A DNA stretch of 64,000 nucleotides from Streptomyces sp. ISL-98 (GCF_018614055.1 NZ_JAGGPB010000035.1:62001-126000), one strand, 5' to 3'. Positions 1 through 8,961 are shown, counted from the first letter of the stretch. Numbers and translations are program-made. The notes: generated by a model from the letters alone, not told the origin.

Positions 1-357
1 CAGGTAGGTGTGCGCGAGGACGCCCTCGGTGCCCGCGCCGGTGTGGTAGCCGACGAAGGCGATGCCGTCGACGTCGCCGTGCTGCACGCCCTCGACCATG
101 CTGAGCGACTTGTGCCGGCCGGTGAGCATCTCGGCGCGTTCGTCGAGTTGTTCGAGGAGCAGGTTGCGCATGGTCCAGTGCGCTTCGTTGATGAGCACTT
201 CGTCGGCGCCCCCGTCGAAGAAGCCGAGCGCGGCCGCGTTCACGTCGGAGGTGAACATGGGGCGGCAGCGCTCCCACTGTGGCGTGCCCGGAAGCACATC
301 GGCAGGCCAGGTGACGCCGGTGGCGCCTTCCATGTCGGCACTGATGAGGATCTTCAC
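1..357 (-). CDS. M55 family D-aminopeptidase (DppA-like), 3' end outside the window
   Basis: This is the first 119 residues of a zinc D-aminopeptidase; the rest lies beyond base 1. DppA-type enzymes release N-terminal D-amino acids from short peptides. The N-terminus reads VKILISADMEG, with Asp8 and Glu10 where DppA has metal ligands. His60 (in INEAHW) and His105 (in GYHTG) match the other family histidines in spacing. The start is a GTG at 357; the family normally begins M-K-I-L/F, which supports it. The gene lies on the same strand as the arsenic flavoprotein, 132 bases downstream of it, so read-through is possible but nothing links their functions. Confidence 0.85.
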   Translation of the reverse strand, partial: MKILISADMEGATGVTWPADVLPGTPQWERCRPMFTSDVNAAALGFFDGGADEVLINEAHWTMRNLLLEQLDERAEMLTGRHKSLSMVEGVQHGDVDGIAFVGYHTGAGTEGVLAHTYL

Positions 358-453
358 GGTGCTCCAGTCCTACGGCAGGCGAGATGAGATCTTCATGTCG
401 CGTTACGTTACGCGCTGGAGAACACGCGGGCCAGGTTCAGACGGATGGCCTCA

Positions 454-483
454 CCGGCCCGGCCGGGCCGGCCGGGCCGGCCC
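454..483 (-). terminator. GC-only self-complementary tract after the flavoprotein gene
   Basis: A short run built from repeated CCGGCC/GGCCGG units lies just past the stop of the flavoprotein gene and before the M55 peptidase gene. It can fold on itself in several registers, so it could slow or end transcription. There is no T-tract, so this is only a candidate. Confidence 0.25.
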
Positions 484-489
484 ACCGGG

Positions 490-1851
490 TCAGCAGCCGC
501 CCGAGGCGGCAGGGGCGCCGATCTGAAGCGTCGTGGGCGCGGCGCAGCAACCTCCGCCACCCTCGCCCTCGGCCTGGGCGGCGTCGGGCTCGTCGAAGAG
601 GCCCGCGCCACCGCACACCCCGGTTTCGGGCAGGGTCAGCTCGACGCGTCCGGCGGCTTCCGCGTCTCCGGCGAGGTGGGCGGCGATGGAGCGGACCTGC
701 TCGTAACCGGTCATGGCGAGGAAGGTGGGCGCGCGGCCGTAGCTCTTCATGCCGACCAGGTAGACGTCCTGCTCGGGGTGGGACAGCTCCTTTACGCCGT
801 GCGGGTAGACGGTCCCGCAGGAGTGCTGGTTGGGATCGATGAGCGGAGCAAGTTCCGTCGGGGCCTGGAGGCGTTCGTCGAGGCCGAGGCGCAACTCGGA
901 GACGAACGACAGGTCGGGGCGCAAGCCGGTCAGGACGATGACCTCGTCGACCGGGTCGAGGCGGCGGCCGTCCTCGGCCACGAGCACCAGCCGGTCGCCG
1001 TCCTTCTCGACGGCGGCCGTACGGAACCCGGTGACGGCGTCGGCATGTCCGTCGTCCACGGCCGCCTTGGCCGCGAGTCCGAGCGCACCGCGGGCGGGAA
1101 GCTGGTCGTCCTCGCCGCCGCCGAAGGTGGAGCCGCCGATTCCGCGCCGCAGGACCCATACCGCGTGGGTGCCGGGGGCGTCCTTGGCAAGTTCGGCCAG
1201 GTAGGCGAGTGCGGTGAAGGCGGACGCGCCGGATCCGATGACGGCGGTGCGCCTGCCCTCGTAACGGGCCCGTACGGCGGGGTCCTTGAGGTCGGGCACG
1301 CGGTACGAGATGCGCGCGGCCGCAGCGCGCTCACCGAGGGCCGGGAGGCCGTCGCCGCCGATGGGAGCGGGGGTCGCCCAAGTACCGGAGGCGTCGATGA
1401 CGGCGCGGGCGGTGATCCGCTCCTCGGTGCCGTCGGCGTACCGGACGTGGACGGTGAAGGGCTGCCGCTCGCGGTCGGCGTCGACGACCCGGTCCCGCCC
1501 GAGGCGCGATACGCCGGTGACGCGGGCGCCGAAGCGAACTCTGTCGCCGAGGACGTCGGCCAGCGGCTGGAGGTAGTCCGCAGCCCAGTCACCGCCGGAG
1601 GGGTACGTCGCCCCGTCCGGCGCACTCCAGCCGGTCGGGGCGAGCAGCTTCTCGGCCGCCGGGTCGACCACCTCGGCCCAGGGGGAGAACAGCCGCACAT
1701 GGCTCCACTCGCGGACGGCGGCACCCGCGCCCGTGCCGGCCTCCAGAACCAGCGGCTCGATGCCGCGTCCGACGAGATGGGCGGCGGCGGCCAGGCCGAT
1801 CGGGCCGGCTCCGATCACGACGGTGGGCAGGGCGCTGGTCTGCACGGTCAC
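490..1851 (-). CDS. arsO: ArsO-like flavin-dependent oxidoreductase of an arsenic locus
   Basis: An FAD/NAD(P)-binding monooxygenase-type protein of about 453 residues. The FAD Rossmann motif VVIGAGPIGLAA is at the N-terminus, and a second nucleotide-binding motif (AVIGSGASAF) lies about halfway. Homologues called ArsO occur in Streptomyces arsenic islands next to arsR; their exact reaction is not settled. I chose the GTG at 1851 because it has a GGAG five bases upstream. The frame stays open to 1929, but that extension would cover a putative operator at 1869-1884. The C-terminus is odd: a glycine-rich tail with CC and a terminal GGC, plus VCGG earlier, which could bind a metalloid. It is divergent from arsR. 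Confidence 0.75.
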   Translation of the reverse strand: MTVQTSALPTVVIGAGPIGLAAAAHLVGRGIEPLVLEAGTGAGAAVREWSHVRLFSPWAEVVDPAAEKLLAPTGWSAPDGATYPSGGDWAADYLQPLADVLGDRVRFGARVTGVSRLGRDRVVDADRERQPFTVHVRYADGTEERITARAVIDASGTWATPAPIGGDGLPALGERAAAARISYRVPDLKDPAVRARYEGRRTAVIGSGASAFTALAYLAELAKDAPGTHAVWVLRRGIGGSTFGGGEDDQLPARGALGLAAKAAVDDGHADAVTGFRTAAVEKDGDRLVLVAEDGRRLDPVDEVIVLTGLRPDLSFVSELRLGLDERLQAPTELAPLIDPNQHSCGTVYPHGVKELSHPEQDVYLVGMKSYGRAPTFLAMTGYEQVRSIAAHLAGDAEAAGRVELTLPETGVCGGAGLFDEPDAAQAEGEGGGGCCAAPTTLQIGAPAASGGC

Positions 1852-1868
1852 GGTGACTCCCCAGTTGA

Positions 1869-1884
1869 TTCGACATACGTCGAT
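1869..1884. promoter_or_regulatory. Candidate ArsR operator, flavoprotein side
   Basis: TTCGACATACGTCGAT is a near-perfect inverted repeat between the divergent flavoprotein and arsR genes. It shares the TTCGACATA half with the reverse strand of the box over the arsR start (TTCGACATATGTC), which argues for one repressor acting on both promoters. Confidence 0.55.
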
Positions 1885-1910
1885 GACTTCGCGGCCCAGC
1901 ATGGCACCTG

Positions 1911-1944
1911 ATTCGACGAACGTCAACATAGACAGCTATCGAAT
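1911..1944. promoter_or_regulatory. Candidate ArsR operator, first copy of a repeated box
   Basis: This box has ATTCGAC, a five-base spacer, TCAACATAGACA, four bases, then TCGAAT. The same arrangement recurs 58 bases downstream at 1969-2002. The ends TTCGA and TCGAA form an inverted repeat around the shared 12-base core. The duplication suggests cooperative or dual-promoter repression. Confidence 0.5.
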
Positions 1945-1968
1945 CAGCATCCGCATCGATGATCCTTG

Positions 1969-2002
1969 GTTCGACGTGTGTCAACATAGACATATGTCGA
2001 AT
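1969..2002. promoter_or_regulatory. Candidate ArsR operator overlapping the arsR start codon
   Basis: Second copy of the TTCGAC / TCAACATAGACA / TCGAAT box. It runs across the ATG of arsR at 1994, so a bound repressor would block transcription initiation or elongation of its own gene, as expected for autoregulation. No Shine-Dalgarno is visible before that ATG, so the transcript may be leaderless. Confidence 0.55.
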
Positions 2003-2356
2003 ACCGAGGTGCTGCCGCTGCTGGAGCCGGACCTGGCGGCGCCGTGCTGCCCGCCGCTGACCGAGCGTCCCCTGACCGCCGAGGAGGCCGTCCGCACGGC
2101 GGCGATGTTCAAGGCGCTCGGCGACCCGGTCCGCCTGCGCCTGTTCTCCCTGGTCGCCTCGCACGAGGGCGGCGAGGCGTGCGTGTGCGACATCTCCGAC
2201 GTCGGCGTGTCCCAGCCGACCGTGTCGCATCACCTGAAGAAACTGAGGGAAGCGGGCCTGCTCGCCTCCGAGCGGCGCGGGACCTGGGTGTACTACCGGG
2301 TGGAGCCGTCCGTACTGGCGGCCATGGGCCACATCCTCGGGAGGGTCGCCGCGTAA
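1994..2356 (+). CDS. arsR: ArsR/SmtB family arsenite-responsive repressor
   Basis: A 120-residue winged-helix repressor. The central E-A-C-V-C-D-I sequence matches the CxC (ELCVCDL-type) arsenite-binding motif of ArsR. It is followed by the recognition helix QPTVSHHLKKLREAGL and the wing GTWVYYRV. A second cysteine pair (APCCPP, about residues 16-17) lies near the N-terminus and may add thiolate ligands. The start is the ATG at 1994, inside an operator box. It is divergent from the flavoprotein gene, which it probably represses until As(III) or Sb(III) binds. No arsB or arsC is in view; pump and reductase genes, if any, lie elsewhere. Confidence 0.9.
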   Translation: MSNTEVLPLLEPDLAAPCCPPLTERPLTAEEAVRTAAMFKALGDPVRLRLFSLVASHEGGEACVCDISDVGVSQPTVSHHLKKLREAGLLASERRGTWVYYRVEPSVLAAMGHILGRVAA

Positions 2357-2360
2357 CGCG

Positions 2361-3098
2361 TCATTCCGGACTCCGCGACGGACGGCCCACGACCAGCCAC
2401 GCCGACGGCAGCTCGATGCGCATGCCGTCCGCTCCGGCCTCCGTTGTCGTCAGCGGCAGTTCCCCGCTCGCCAGGATCGTGAGCCCCGCCGACCGGAACA
2501 GCCCGCTCAGCTCCGCGTCCGCCATCTCGCCCGGCGCGATGCCGTGCTCGAAGACCGGCCGGAGCTTGGGCGGCGGCCCGGCCGGCCCCTGCGCCAGGCC
2601 CATCAGCACCGGCCGCGCCGCCTCCGAGAGCTCCACCACGAACGCCCTCCCCCGCTCCCCCACCAGCGCCGCGACGGCGTCGGCCACCGGCTGCCGGTCG
2701 GCCGCCTCGCACTGGTGCAGCACGCCGCGCATATAGACCTGCGCGTCCCCGAGCCCGGCGCGCAGTCGCTGTACGGCCGCCCCGTCCGCCGCGTCGAGCT
2801 GCTGGAAGTGGATCCGGCTGAGCGGGTCGTTGCGTTCGGCGTGCTCGATCGCCGACCCCGCCAGGTCGACTCCCATCACCTGGGGGAAGCGGTCGGCGAG
2901 GAAGAGCGCCTGCGTGCCGTTGCCGCAGCCGAGGTCGACCACGGGCAGGGCGGGGTCCGTCAGGTGCGGCTCGAAGAGGGCGAGGTGGAGCTCGGCGGTG
3001 AGGGCGGGTTCCGCGTCCCAGAAGACCGCCCCCGGCTCGTGCGAGGCATCCCGCCAGAAGCCCTCCCAGGCGTCCTTGTACCGGCCCGTCACGCTCAT
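2361..3098 (-). CDS. Class I SAM-dependent methyltransferase
   Basis: A 245-residue Rossmann-fold methyltransferase. Motif I is VVDLGCGNGTQA (about residues 53-64), motif II contains GVDLAGSA, and a motif IV-like YMRGVLHQC follows. It faces arsR tail to tail with four bases between the stops. Despite the arsenic neighbourhood it lacks the conserved cysteine set of ArsM arsenite methyltransferases, so I do not call it ArsM. The substrate cannot be told from sequence; thiopurine-methyltransferase-like enzymes have a similar layout. Confidence 0.8.
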   Translation of the reverse strand: MSVTGRYKDAWEGFWRDASHEPGAVFWDAEPALTAELHLALFEPHLTDPALPVVDLGCGNGTQALFLADRFPQVMGVDLAGSAIEHAERNDPLSRIHFQQLDAADGAAVQRLRAGLGDAQVYMRGVLHQCEAADRQPVADAVAALVGERGRAFVVELSEAARPVLMGLAQGPAGPPPKLRPVFEHGIAPGEMADAELSGLFRSAGLTILASGELPLTTTEAGADGMRIELPSAWLVVGRPSRSPE

Positions 3099-3191
3099 GC
3101 TCAGCTCCCCAGGATGTGCCCGATCTCTGACATCACGTCAAGATCGGTCTACCGCCGGAGAGTTATGCCGACAAGTCCTCGGCGTATACCT

Positions 3192-5645
3192 TCACCGTGC
3201 GTTCGACCCGGGCACACGCGGCAGCGGCAGTTCGAACCACACCGTCTTGCCCTCTCCCGAACGGCTGGCACCCCACTCCCGCGCCACGGCGCTCACCACC
3301 CCGAGCCCGCGCCCCGCCTCGTCGTCCGGCCCCGCGGTCATCAGCGCCGGCAGCGCATGGCCGCCGTCCGTGACCTCGCAGAGCAGTGCGTCCGTCCGTA
3401 CGACCCTGAGCTCCGCACCGCGGCTGCCCGCGTGCCGCACCGCGTTGGTGACGACCTCGCTGACCAGCAGCTCCATGCTCTCCGCGGCCTCTTCGAGCCC
3501 CCAGGCGGCCAGCTGCCCGCGCACGAGCCGCCGCGCCCGGCCCACCTCGCGCGGTTCCAGGGTCAGCTGCCACACCGCGACGTCCCGTTCCGCGATGCCG
3601 TTGAGACGGGCCATCAGAAGCGCCACGTCGTCCTTGCGATCCCCGCCGGTGTTGAGCGCGCGGATGATGGTGTCGCACGCGGCGTCCATGGACGCCGCCG
3701 GATGCGCCGCCGACTCGCACAGCGTCGCGAGCCCCACGCCGATGTCCTCGCCCCGCACCTCGACCAGGCCGTCCGTGCACATCACCAGCCGGTCGCCGGG
3801 CTCGACACGCACCCGAACGGACTCGAAAGGCACCCCGCCCACACCGATCGGCGCCCCCGTGGGCAGGGCGAGCAGCTCGCTGCGCCCGTCCGAGGCCCGT
3901 ACGAGCACGGGAGGGATGTGGCCCGCGTTCGCGAGCTGCAGCTCGCCGCGCACCGGGTCGTAGACGGCGTACAGGCAGGTCGCGAGATAGTGCTCGCCGA
4001 GCCGCTGCGCCAGGTCGTCGAGGTTGCGCAGGAGCTGCGCGGGCGGCAGGTCCAGGGCCGCCATGGTCTGCACCGCCGTACGCAACTGCCCCATCATCGC
4101 TGCCGAGTTGAGGCCGTGGCCCATGACGTCGCCCACCACCAGTGCGGTGCGCGATCCGGGCAGCTTGATGGAGTCGAACCAGTCGCCGCCGACGCGCCCG
4201 AGCAGCGTTCCCGGCAGATAACGGGTCGCCGTGTCACAACCCGCCATGCGCGGGGTGACCTGCGGCAGCATGCTGTCCTGAAGGGTCTCGGCGACGCTCT
4301 CCTGGTACGTGTACATCCGGGCGTTGTCGAGTACGAGCCCGGCCCGGGCGGCCAGTTCGGCGCCGGTGACGCGGTCCATGTCGTTGAAGAGCGCGCGCCC
4401 CGGGTGACGCAGCAGGATCATGAAACCCAGCACCACATTGCGCGCCTTGAGCGGCACGACGAGCATGGAGCGCCCGCTGATCAGCGGCCTGATGTCGCGC
4501 TTCTCGAACTGCGAGGCGATGGCGGTGCCCATCTGCTCGCTGATCCGCGGTACGAGCACCGGATCGCCGGTCGTCATGCACTGGAAGAACGGGGTGTGCA
4601 CGGGGAACGGCATGGCTTCGCCGACCGGCACCACATCGTCCCAGCGCCCGGGTGCGTCGACATGTTCGACGGCGACCCTGTGCCACATGGTGGTGGCGTC
4701 CGGCGGCCCGTCGGGGAAGCCCTCGCCCGCGATGACCTGCTCGCGCAGATAGGTGCCCGCGACATCGGTGAAGCGCGGCACCACGGCGGCACTGACTTCC
4801 TGGATCGTACGGGCGAGGTCGAGCGATGAACCGATGCGCCCGCTCACCTCGTTGAGAAATTCGAGCCGCTCGCGGACAGCGGCGTATTCGAGGTCGAGGT
4901 CGCATTCGAGATCGAGGTCTTCGTCGGCCGCGGTGGTGGAAGGCCCTTCGCCGGTCCGTGCGGTCCGCGGCTGTCCGGTCCTGCGGACCGCACGCCTGGG
5001 CACACCCCAGTCGGGCGTGACGGGCACCCGGTCGTGCTGGCTGAACTCCAGGACGGGATAGCCCAGTTCGAGGATCTGGGAGACGATGCGTCCCGCCTCG
5101 CCGACGCTCATGCTGGGCAGGATCTCTGGCAGCCGGCGGGCCAGCTCGTCGGATCCGGCGAACTCGGTGTGCAGGGCGAATCCGGGTGCTGTCCGCTCGA
5201 TGCTGACCGCGTTCCCGGTCCGGTCCGCGCTCTCCAACCGGGCCGCGTCCGCCGCGAGTACGAGCAGCCGCTCGGGTCCGGGCCCGACCAGCGGGTACGC
5301 CCACCACAGGACGTCGACCCGCTCGCCTCCCGGCCCGTGGACCCTGGCCCTGCCCGCGGCCGGATAGGACGTGAGGCCGTTCAGCGAGTCGCCGAGGCCG
5401 GGGCCGGGGCCTTCGTACGCGTCGTACGCCGTGTAGGCGGCGTCGTCGGGGAGTGCTCCGGAGACCGGCATCAGGTCGGCTGCGGGCTGCCCCACCGCCT
5501 CTTCCCTGGAGCGGCCGAACAACCGCCGCGCGCCGGTGGACCAGTGCGACACGAGCCCGCCGCTGTCCACCACGACCACGCCAAGCGGAATCCGGCCGGT
5601 CACCGCACGCTGCCGCGGCAGCCGTGGCGGAGTTCCACTGTCCAT
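3192..5645 (-). CDS. PAS-GAF-SpoIIE phosphatase with C-terminal anti-sigma-type kinase domain
   Basis: An 817-residue cytosolic signalling protein. In order it has a PAS domain (about 15-130), a GAF sensor (about 270-430), a PP2C/SpoIIE phosphatase (about 440-670; GGDWFD, VGDVMGHG and a late DDVALL supply acidic metal ligands) and an RsbW-like HATPase domain (about 690-810; N-box SEVVTNAVRHA, later GRGLGVV). Such proteins act in partner-switching control of sigma factors. Having phosphatase and kinase modules in one chain suggests it sets the phosphorylation state of an anti-anti-sigma factor, which is not in the window. The ATG at 5645 follows a purine-rich GGGAAGGGGG; the frame opens farther upstream but without a better site. 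Confidence 0.88.
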   Translation of the reverse strand: MDSGTPPRLPRQRAVTGRIPLGVVVVDSGGLVSHWSTGARRLFGRSREEAVGQPAADLMPVSGALPDDAAYTAYDAYEGPGPGLGDSLNGLTSYPAAGRARVHGPGGERVDVLWWAYPLVGPGPERLLVLAADAARLESADRTGNAVSIERTAPGFALHTEFAGSDELARRLPEILPSMSVGEAGRIVSQILELGYPVLEFSQHDRVPVTPDWGVPRRAVRRTGQPRTARTGEGPSTTAADEDLDLECDLDLEYAAVRERLEFLNEVSGRIGSSLDLARTIQEVSAAVVPRFTDVAGTYLREQVIAGEGFPDGPPDATTMWHRVAVEHVDAPGRWDDVVPVGEAMPFPVHTPFFQCMTTGDPVLVPRISEQMGTAIASQFEKRDIRPLISGRSMLVVPLKARNVVLGFMILLRHPGRALFNDMDRVTGAELAARAGLVLDNARMYTYQESVAETLQDSMLPQVTPRMAGCDTATRYLPGTLLGRVGGDWFDSIKLPGSRTALVVGDVMGHGLNSAAMMGQLRTAVQTMAALDLPPAQLLRNLDDLAQRLGEHYLATCLYAVYDPVRGELQLANAGHIPPVLVRASDGRSELLALPTGAPIGVGGVPFESVRVRVEPGDRLVMCTDGLVEVRGEDIGVGLATLCESAAHPAASMDAACDTIIRALNTGGDRKDDVALLMARLNGIAERDVAVWQLTLEPREVGRARRLVRGQLAAWGLEEAAESMELLVSEVVTNAVRHAGSRGAELRVVRTDALLCEVTDGGHALPALMTAGPDDEAGRGLGVVSAVAREWGASRSGEGKTVWFELPLPRVPGSNAR

Positions 5646-5792
5646 GGGTGGGAGCCCCCTTCCCGCCGCGAGGAAGCTGCGGCTTCCCTCACCACCGTAC
5701 GGCCACTGGAAGGCTGTGCGCGGCGCAACGACGCAATAGGTGGTGCGCCCGCGCACAAGGGTCTCCCGCCTGCCCGTGGCCGTTCATAACGG

Positions 5793-8258
5793 TCAGTCCT
5801 CGTGGCCGAGTTGGAGATCGCGTTCGGATCGTCCGCCGCCCGCGATCTGGAGGACGGTGGCGACCGGCGGATAGCCCGCGGCGATCACCGTGTACTCGCC
5901 GGACGACAGATCGATGAAGCGGAAGCTGCCGTCGGGACCCGTGGTGAGCGTGTCCACCACATTGCCGGCGACGTCGAGCAGCGTCACGCGGGCGTCCTCG
6001 ACAGGCCTGCCGCCGCTCGCCCGTACGGTGCCGCGCAGTACCGCTCCGCCCGCCAGCTCGATGTCCTGCCTGGTCTCGCGCGAGGCCTGCACGCTGACCG
6101 GGAGCGCGGCGGGCCGGAAGGCGGGGGCGCTTCCCGCGAGCGTGTACTCGCCCGCGACCAACTCCGTGATGACATAGCCCCCTTCGCGCCCGCTGCGGGT
6201 GGATGCGACGACCTCTCCGCGTACGTCGGTGAGCGTCACGGCGGCGTCCCGCACCGGCGTGCCGTCCGCCGTGTGCACCGTCCCTGCGAGCCGCCCCGCG
6301 CCGCCGAGCACGACGTCGAGCTCGACCGGGCGTTCGCCGACGGTGACAGTGACGGCCTGCGGCTGGTGTCCGCCGGCCGCCGCGATCATCACGTACGCCC
6401 CTGGCGAGGGCACGCTCAGCGCGTACCGCCCGTCGTCACCGCTCGCACCGCGCCCGACCTGCCGCCCCGACACGTCGATGAGAGTGAGGGCGGCGCGCGG
6501 GACGGTGGTGCCGTCGTGGTGCTGGACGGTGCCGTGGACGGGGACCCCGGAGAGGTACGGGTTCTGGGGCGCGGACGGCGAGGGGGAAAGTGAGGGTGAG
6601 GGGGACGACTGGGAGTACGACGCGGTGCGGGCCGCCGGGACAGCCGTGGGGGCGTTGTGGGACACCAGCGGTTTCTCCTTGAGGAAGCAGGCGATGAGCA
6701 GGCCGAGTACGAGCACCGGCACGAGGTAGAGGAAGATCCGCGGCATGGCTTCGGCGTACGCCTCGATGTAGGCGTCGCGCAGCGCGGGCGGCATGGCGTG
6801 CACGAGCTGCGGGGTGATGCTCTGCGGGTCGGGGAGGTCGGCTCCGGCGGGCAGCCGCTCGGCGAGGGCGTCGGTGAGCCGGTTCGCAAGGAGCGTGCCG
6901 AAGACGGCGGCGCCGATGCTGCCACCGATCTGCCGGAGGTAGTTGTTGGCGCTGGTGGCGGCGCCGAGGTCGGTGGGGCGCACGGAGTTCTGCACGGCGA
7001 GGACCAGCACCGGCAGGACGAGGCCGATCCCGGTGCCGAGGATGGCCATCCAGATGCTGTAGTGCAGCCGGGAAGTGTCGGCCTCCAGCCGGGACAGCAG
7101 CCACATGCCGACCGCCGAGAACGCCACGCCGACGACCGGGTAGATGCGGTAGCGGCCGGTGGCACTGATGAGCTGGCCCGAGACGATCGAGGCGATGACC
7201 ACGCCGCCCATCATGGGGAGCATCAGCAGCCCGGACTCGGTGGCGCCGGCGCCGGCGACCATCTGCAGGAAGGTGGGCAGGTAGCTCGCGGCGCCGAAGA
7301 GCGCGATGCCGACGACCGCGCCGACGAGTGAGGTGATGGTGAAGACCGAGTCGCCGAACAGCCGCAGCGGCACGACCGGTTCGGGCGCGTAGGACTCGAC
7401 GACGATGAAGAGCAGAGTCGTTCCGGCAGCGCCCGCTGCGAGACCGAGGACGATGCGCGAGTCCCAGGCGTACTCCGTACCGCCCCAGCTGGTCAGCAGG
7501 ACGAGGCAGGTGGACGCGGCGGCGAGCAGCAGCGCGCCGAGTACGTCGAGTCGCGGGCGTACGTCCGGCTTCGGGAGCTTCAGCACCACGGCGATCAGGG
7601 CCATGGTGAACAGGCCGAAGGGTACGTTGATGTAGAAGCACCAGCGCCAGGAGACGTGGTCGGTGAACAGCCCGCCGAGCAGGGGTCCGGCGATGGAGGC
7701 GAGGCCGAAGGCGGCGCCGATGAGGCCCATGAAGCGGCCCCGGGCCCGGGGCGGCACGATGTCGGCGACGATCGCCTGGACGCCGATCATGAGACCGCCC
7801 GCGCCGAGGCCCTGGACGGCGCGGAAGGCGATGAGCTGGTCCATGGTGCGGGACCGGCCGGCCAGTGCCGATCCGACGACGAAGACGAGGATCGCGACCT
7901 GGAAGACGCCCTTGCGGCCGAAGAGGTCGCCGAGTTTTCCGTAGACCGGCAGGCCGATCGTGGCGGTGAGCAGATAGGCGGTGATCGCCCACGACATCCG
8001 GTCCAGGCCGTGGAGTTCACCGACGACCTTCGGGAGGGCGGTGACCACGATCATCTGCCCCGGCGCCGCGAGAAGCAGCGCGAGCATCAGCCCGAAGAAG
8101 ACCAGCCGGACGCGGCCCGGGCTGAGCGGCAGGCCCGCGGCCTCTGGGCCGACGGGGAGTTGGGGTGGTGGAGGGCCGAACTCTCCTGCCGCTCGGCGCC
8201 CTTCGTGGGCGGGCTGCTCTGCGGCCTGCCCGCCCTCCACCAGAGTGGTCCCGCCCAC
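5793..8258 (-). CDS. DHA2-type MFS exporter fused to three carboxypeptidase-regulatory-like domains
   Basis: An 821-residue protein. Residues about 45-560 are a 14-helix drug:H+ antiporter of the EmrB/QacA class: motif A is GKLGDLFGRKG, and the antiporter motif C region reads GAAFGLASIAGPLLGG. A serine/proline linker (about 565-600) leads to three consecutive beta-sandwich repeats of about 80 residues, each with a G.V...G.P...A.VTL.D..G pattern and a closing Y.(L/V)...G segment. These match carboxypeptidase regulatory or Cna-B-like modules. The likely role is export of a toxic compound, with the extra domains on the side where the C-terminus emerges. The GTG at 8258 has GGGGAG six bases upstream. 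Confidence 0.87.
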   Translation of the reverse strand: MGGTTLVEGGQAAEQPAHEGRRAAGEFGPPPPQLPVGPEAAGLPLSPGRVRLVFFGLMLALLLAAPGQMIVVTALPKVVGELHGLDRMSWAITAYLLTATIGLPVYGKLGDLFGRKGVFQVAILVFVVGSALAGRSRTMDQLIAFRAVQGLGAGGLMIGVQAIVADIVPPRARGRFMGLIGAAFGLASIAGPLLGGLFTDHVSWRWCFYINVPFGLFTMALIAVVLKLPKPDVRPRLDVLGALLLAAASTCLVLLTSWGGTEYAWDSRIVLGLAAGAAGTTLLFIVVESYAPEPVVPLRLFGDSVFTITSLVGAVVGIALFGAASYLPTFLQMVAGAGATESGLLMLPMMGGVVIASIVSGQLISATGRYRIYPVVGVAFSAVGMWLLSRLEADTSRLHYSIWMAILGTGIGLVLPVLVLAVQNSVRPTDLGAATSANNYLRQIGGSIGAAVFGTLLANRLTDALAERLPAGADLPDPQSITPQLVHAMPPALRDAYIEAYAEAMPRIFLYLVPVLVLGLLIACFLKEKPLVSHNAPTAVPAARTASYSQSSPSPSLSPSPSAPQNPYLSGVPVHGTVQHHDGTTVPRAALTLIDVSGRQVGRGASGDDGRYALSVPSPGAYVMIAAAGGHQPQAVTVTVGERPVELDVVLGGAGRLAGTVHTADGTPVRDAAVTLTDVRGEVVASTRSGREGGYVITELVAGEYTLAGSAPAFRPAALPVSVQASRETRQDIELAGGAVLRGTVRASGGRPVEDARVTLLDVAGNVVDTLTTGPDGSFRFIDLSSGEYTVIAAGYPPVATVLQIAGGGRSERDLQLGHED

Positions 8259-8426
8259 GTACTGCTCCCCTCGTCACAATGCGCCGCCCATTTCTCGCAT
8301 TGCGTGAGAAGGGGGAGCAACCGCGACGAAGGGCGCGGGAGGCGTACGCGGGCGGCTACACCCCCGGTGGGAGCCCCTACGGCGCACGACCGGCCGATGG
8401 GGAAGACCACTCGAACCGGTGATGGG

Positions 8427-8870
8427 CTACTTCTGGACCTCGGCGGCGAGGTTGGCGAGCAGGGCGTCGTAGATCCGGCCGAGGCCCTTGGGGGCGAAGG
8501 TCTTCTCGAAGAAGCCGCCGATGCCGCCGGCGCCGTTCCAGACGGTGCTGACGACGGCCTTCGACTTGCCCTCGCCGGCCGGGGTGACGGTCCAGGTGGT
8601 GACCATGGACGAGTTGCGGTCCTTCTCGACGAGCTGCCCGTCGGTCGGCTCGGTCACTTCGAGCAGGCAGTCGCGGATGCGCTTGCTGGTGGCCTGGAGC
8701 TTCCAGTGGACGAGAGTGCCCTCGCCGTCACCGCCCTCGCGCACCTCGAACTCGCTGAAGTGCTCGGGGAGGATCTTCGCGCGCGTGCCGCTGTAGTCGG
8801 CCAGCGCATCGAACACCGCCTCCGCATCCGCCGCGATGATCCGCTCCGTCGTGGCCTCGACCTGCGCCAT
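8427..8870 (-). CDS. SRPBCC (START-like) family protein
   Basis: A 147-residue polyketide-cyclase/START-fold protein of the helix-grip type, which encloses a hydrophobic ligand. It begins MAQVEATTERII with the usual variable middle strands and ends in the long C-terminal helix GLGRIYDALLANLAAEV. The ATG at 8870 follows GGAGGAACAGGC, a better site than the upstream in-frame ATG at 8915. It is divergent from the SOS-box radical SAM gene. Ligand and role are unknown. Confidence 0.82.
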   Translation of the reverse strand: MAQVEATTERIIAADAEAVFDALADYSGTRAKILPEHFSEFEVREGGDGEGTLVHWKLQATSKRIRDCLLEVTEPTDGQLVEKDRNSSMVTTWTVTPAGEGKSKAVVSTVWNGAGGIGGFFEKTFAPKGLGRIYDALLANLAAEVQK

Positions 8871-8961
8871 GCCTGTTCCTCCAGCACTCGGTTTTTCGGG
8901 GGTGCGGCTACCCAACCACCTCCGGTCCGCCGCCCAAAATCGGGGGTTGCAGCAATCAAGG

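Noticed and set aside
2361..3098. Methyltransferase next to arsR considered as arsenite methyltransferase ArsM
   Set aside because: The conserved cysteines of ArsM are absent and the gene is convergent with arsR, not in its operon.
2544..4829. Very long plus-strand open frame (761 codons) across the methyltransferase and SpoIIE genes
   Set aside because: Composition is Arg/His/Pro-rich with no family match. It is the antisense shadow of two well-supported minus-strand genes.
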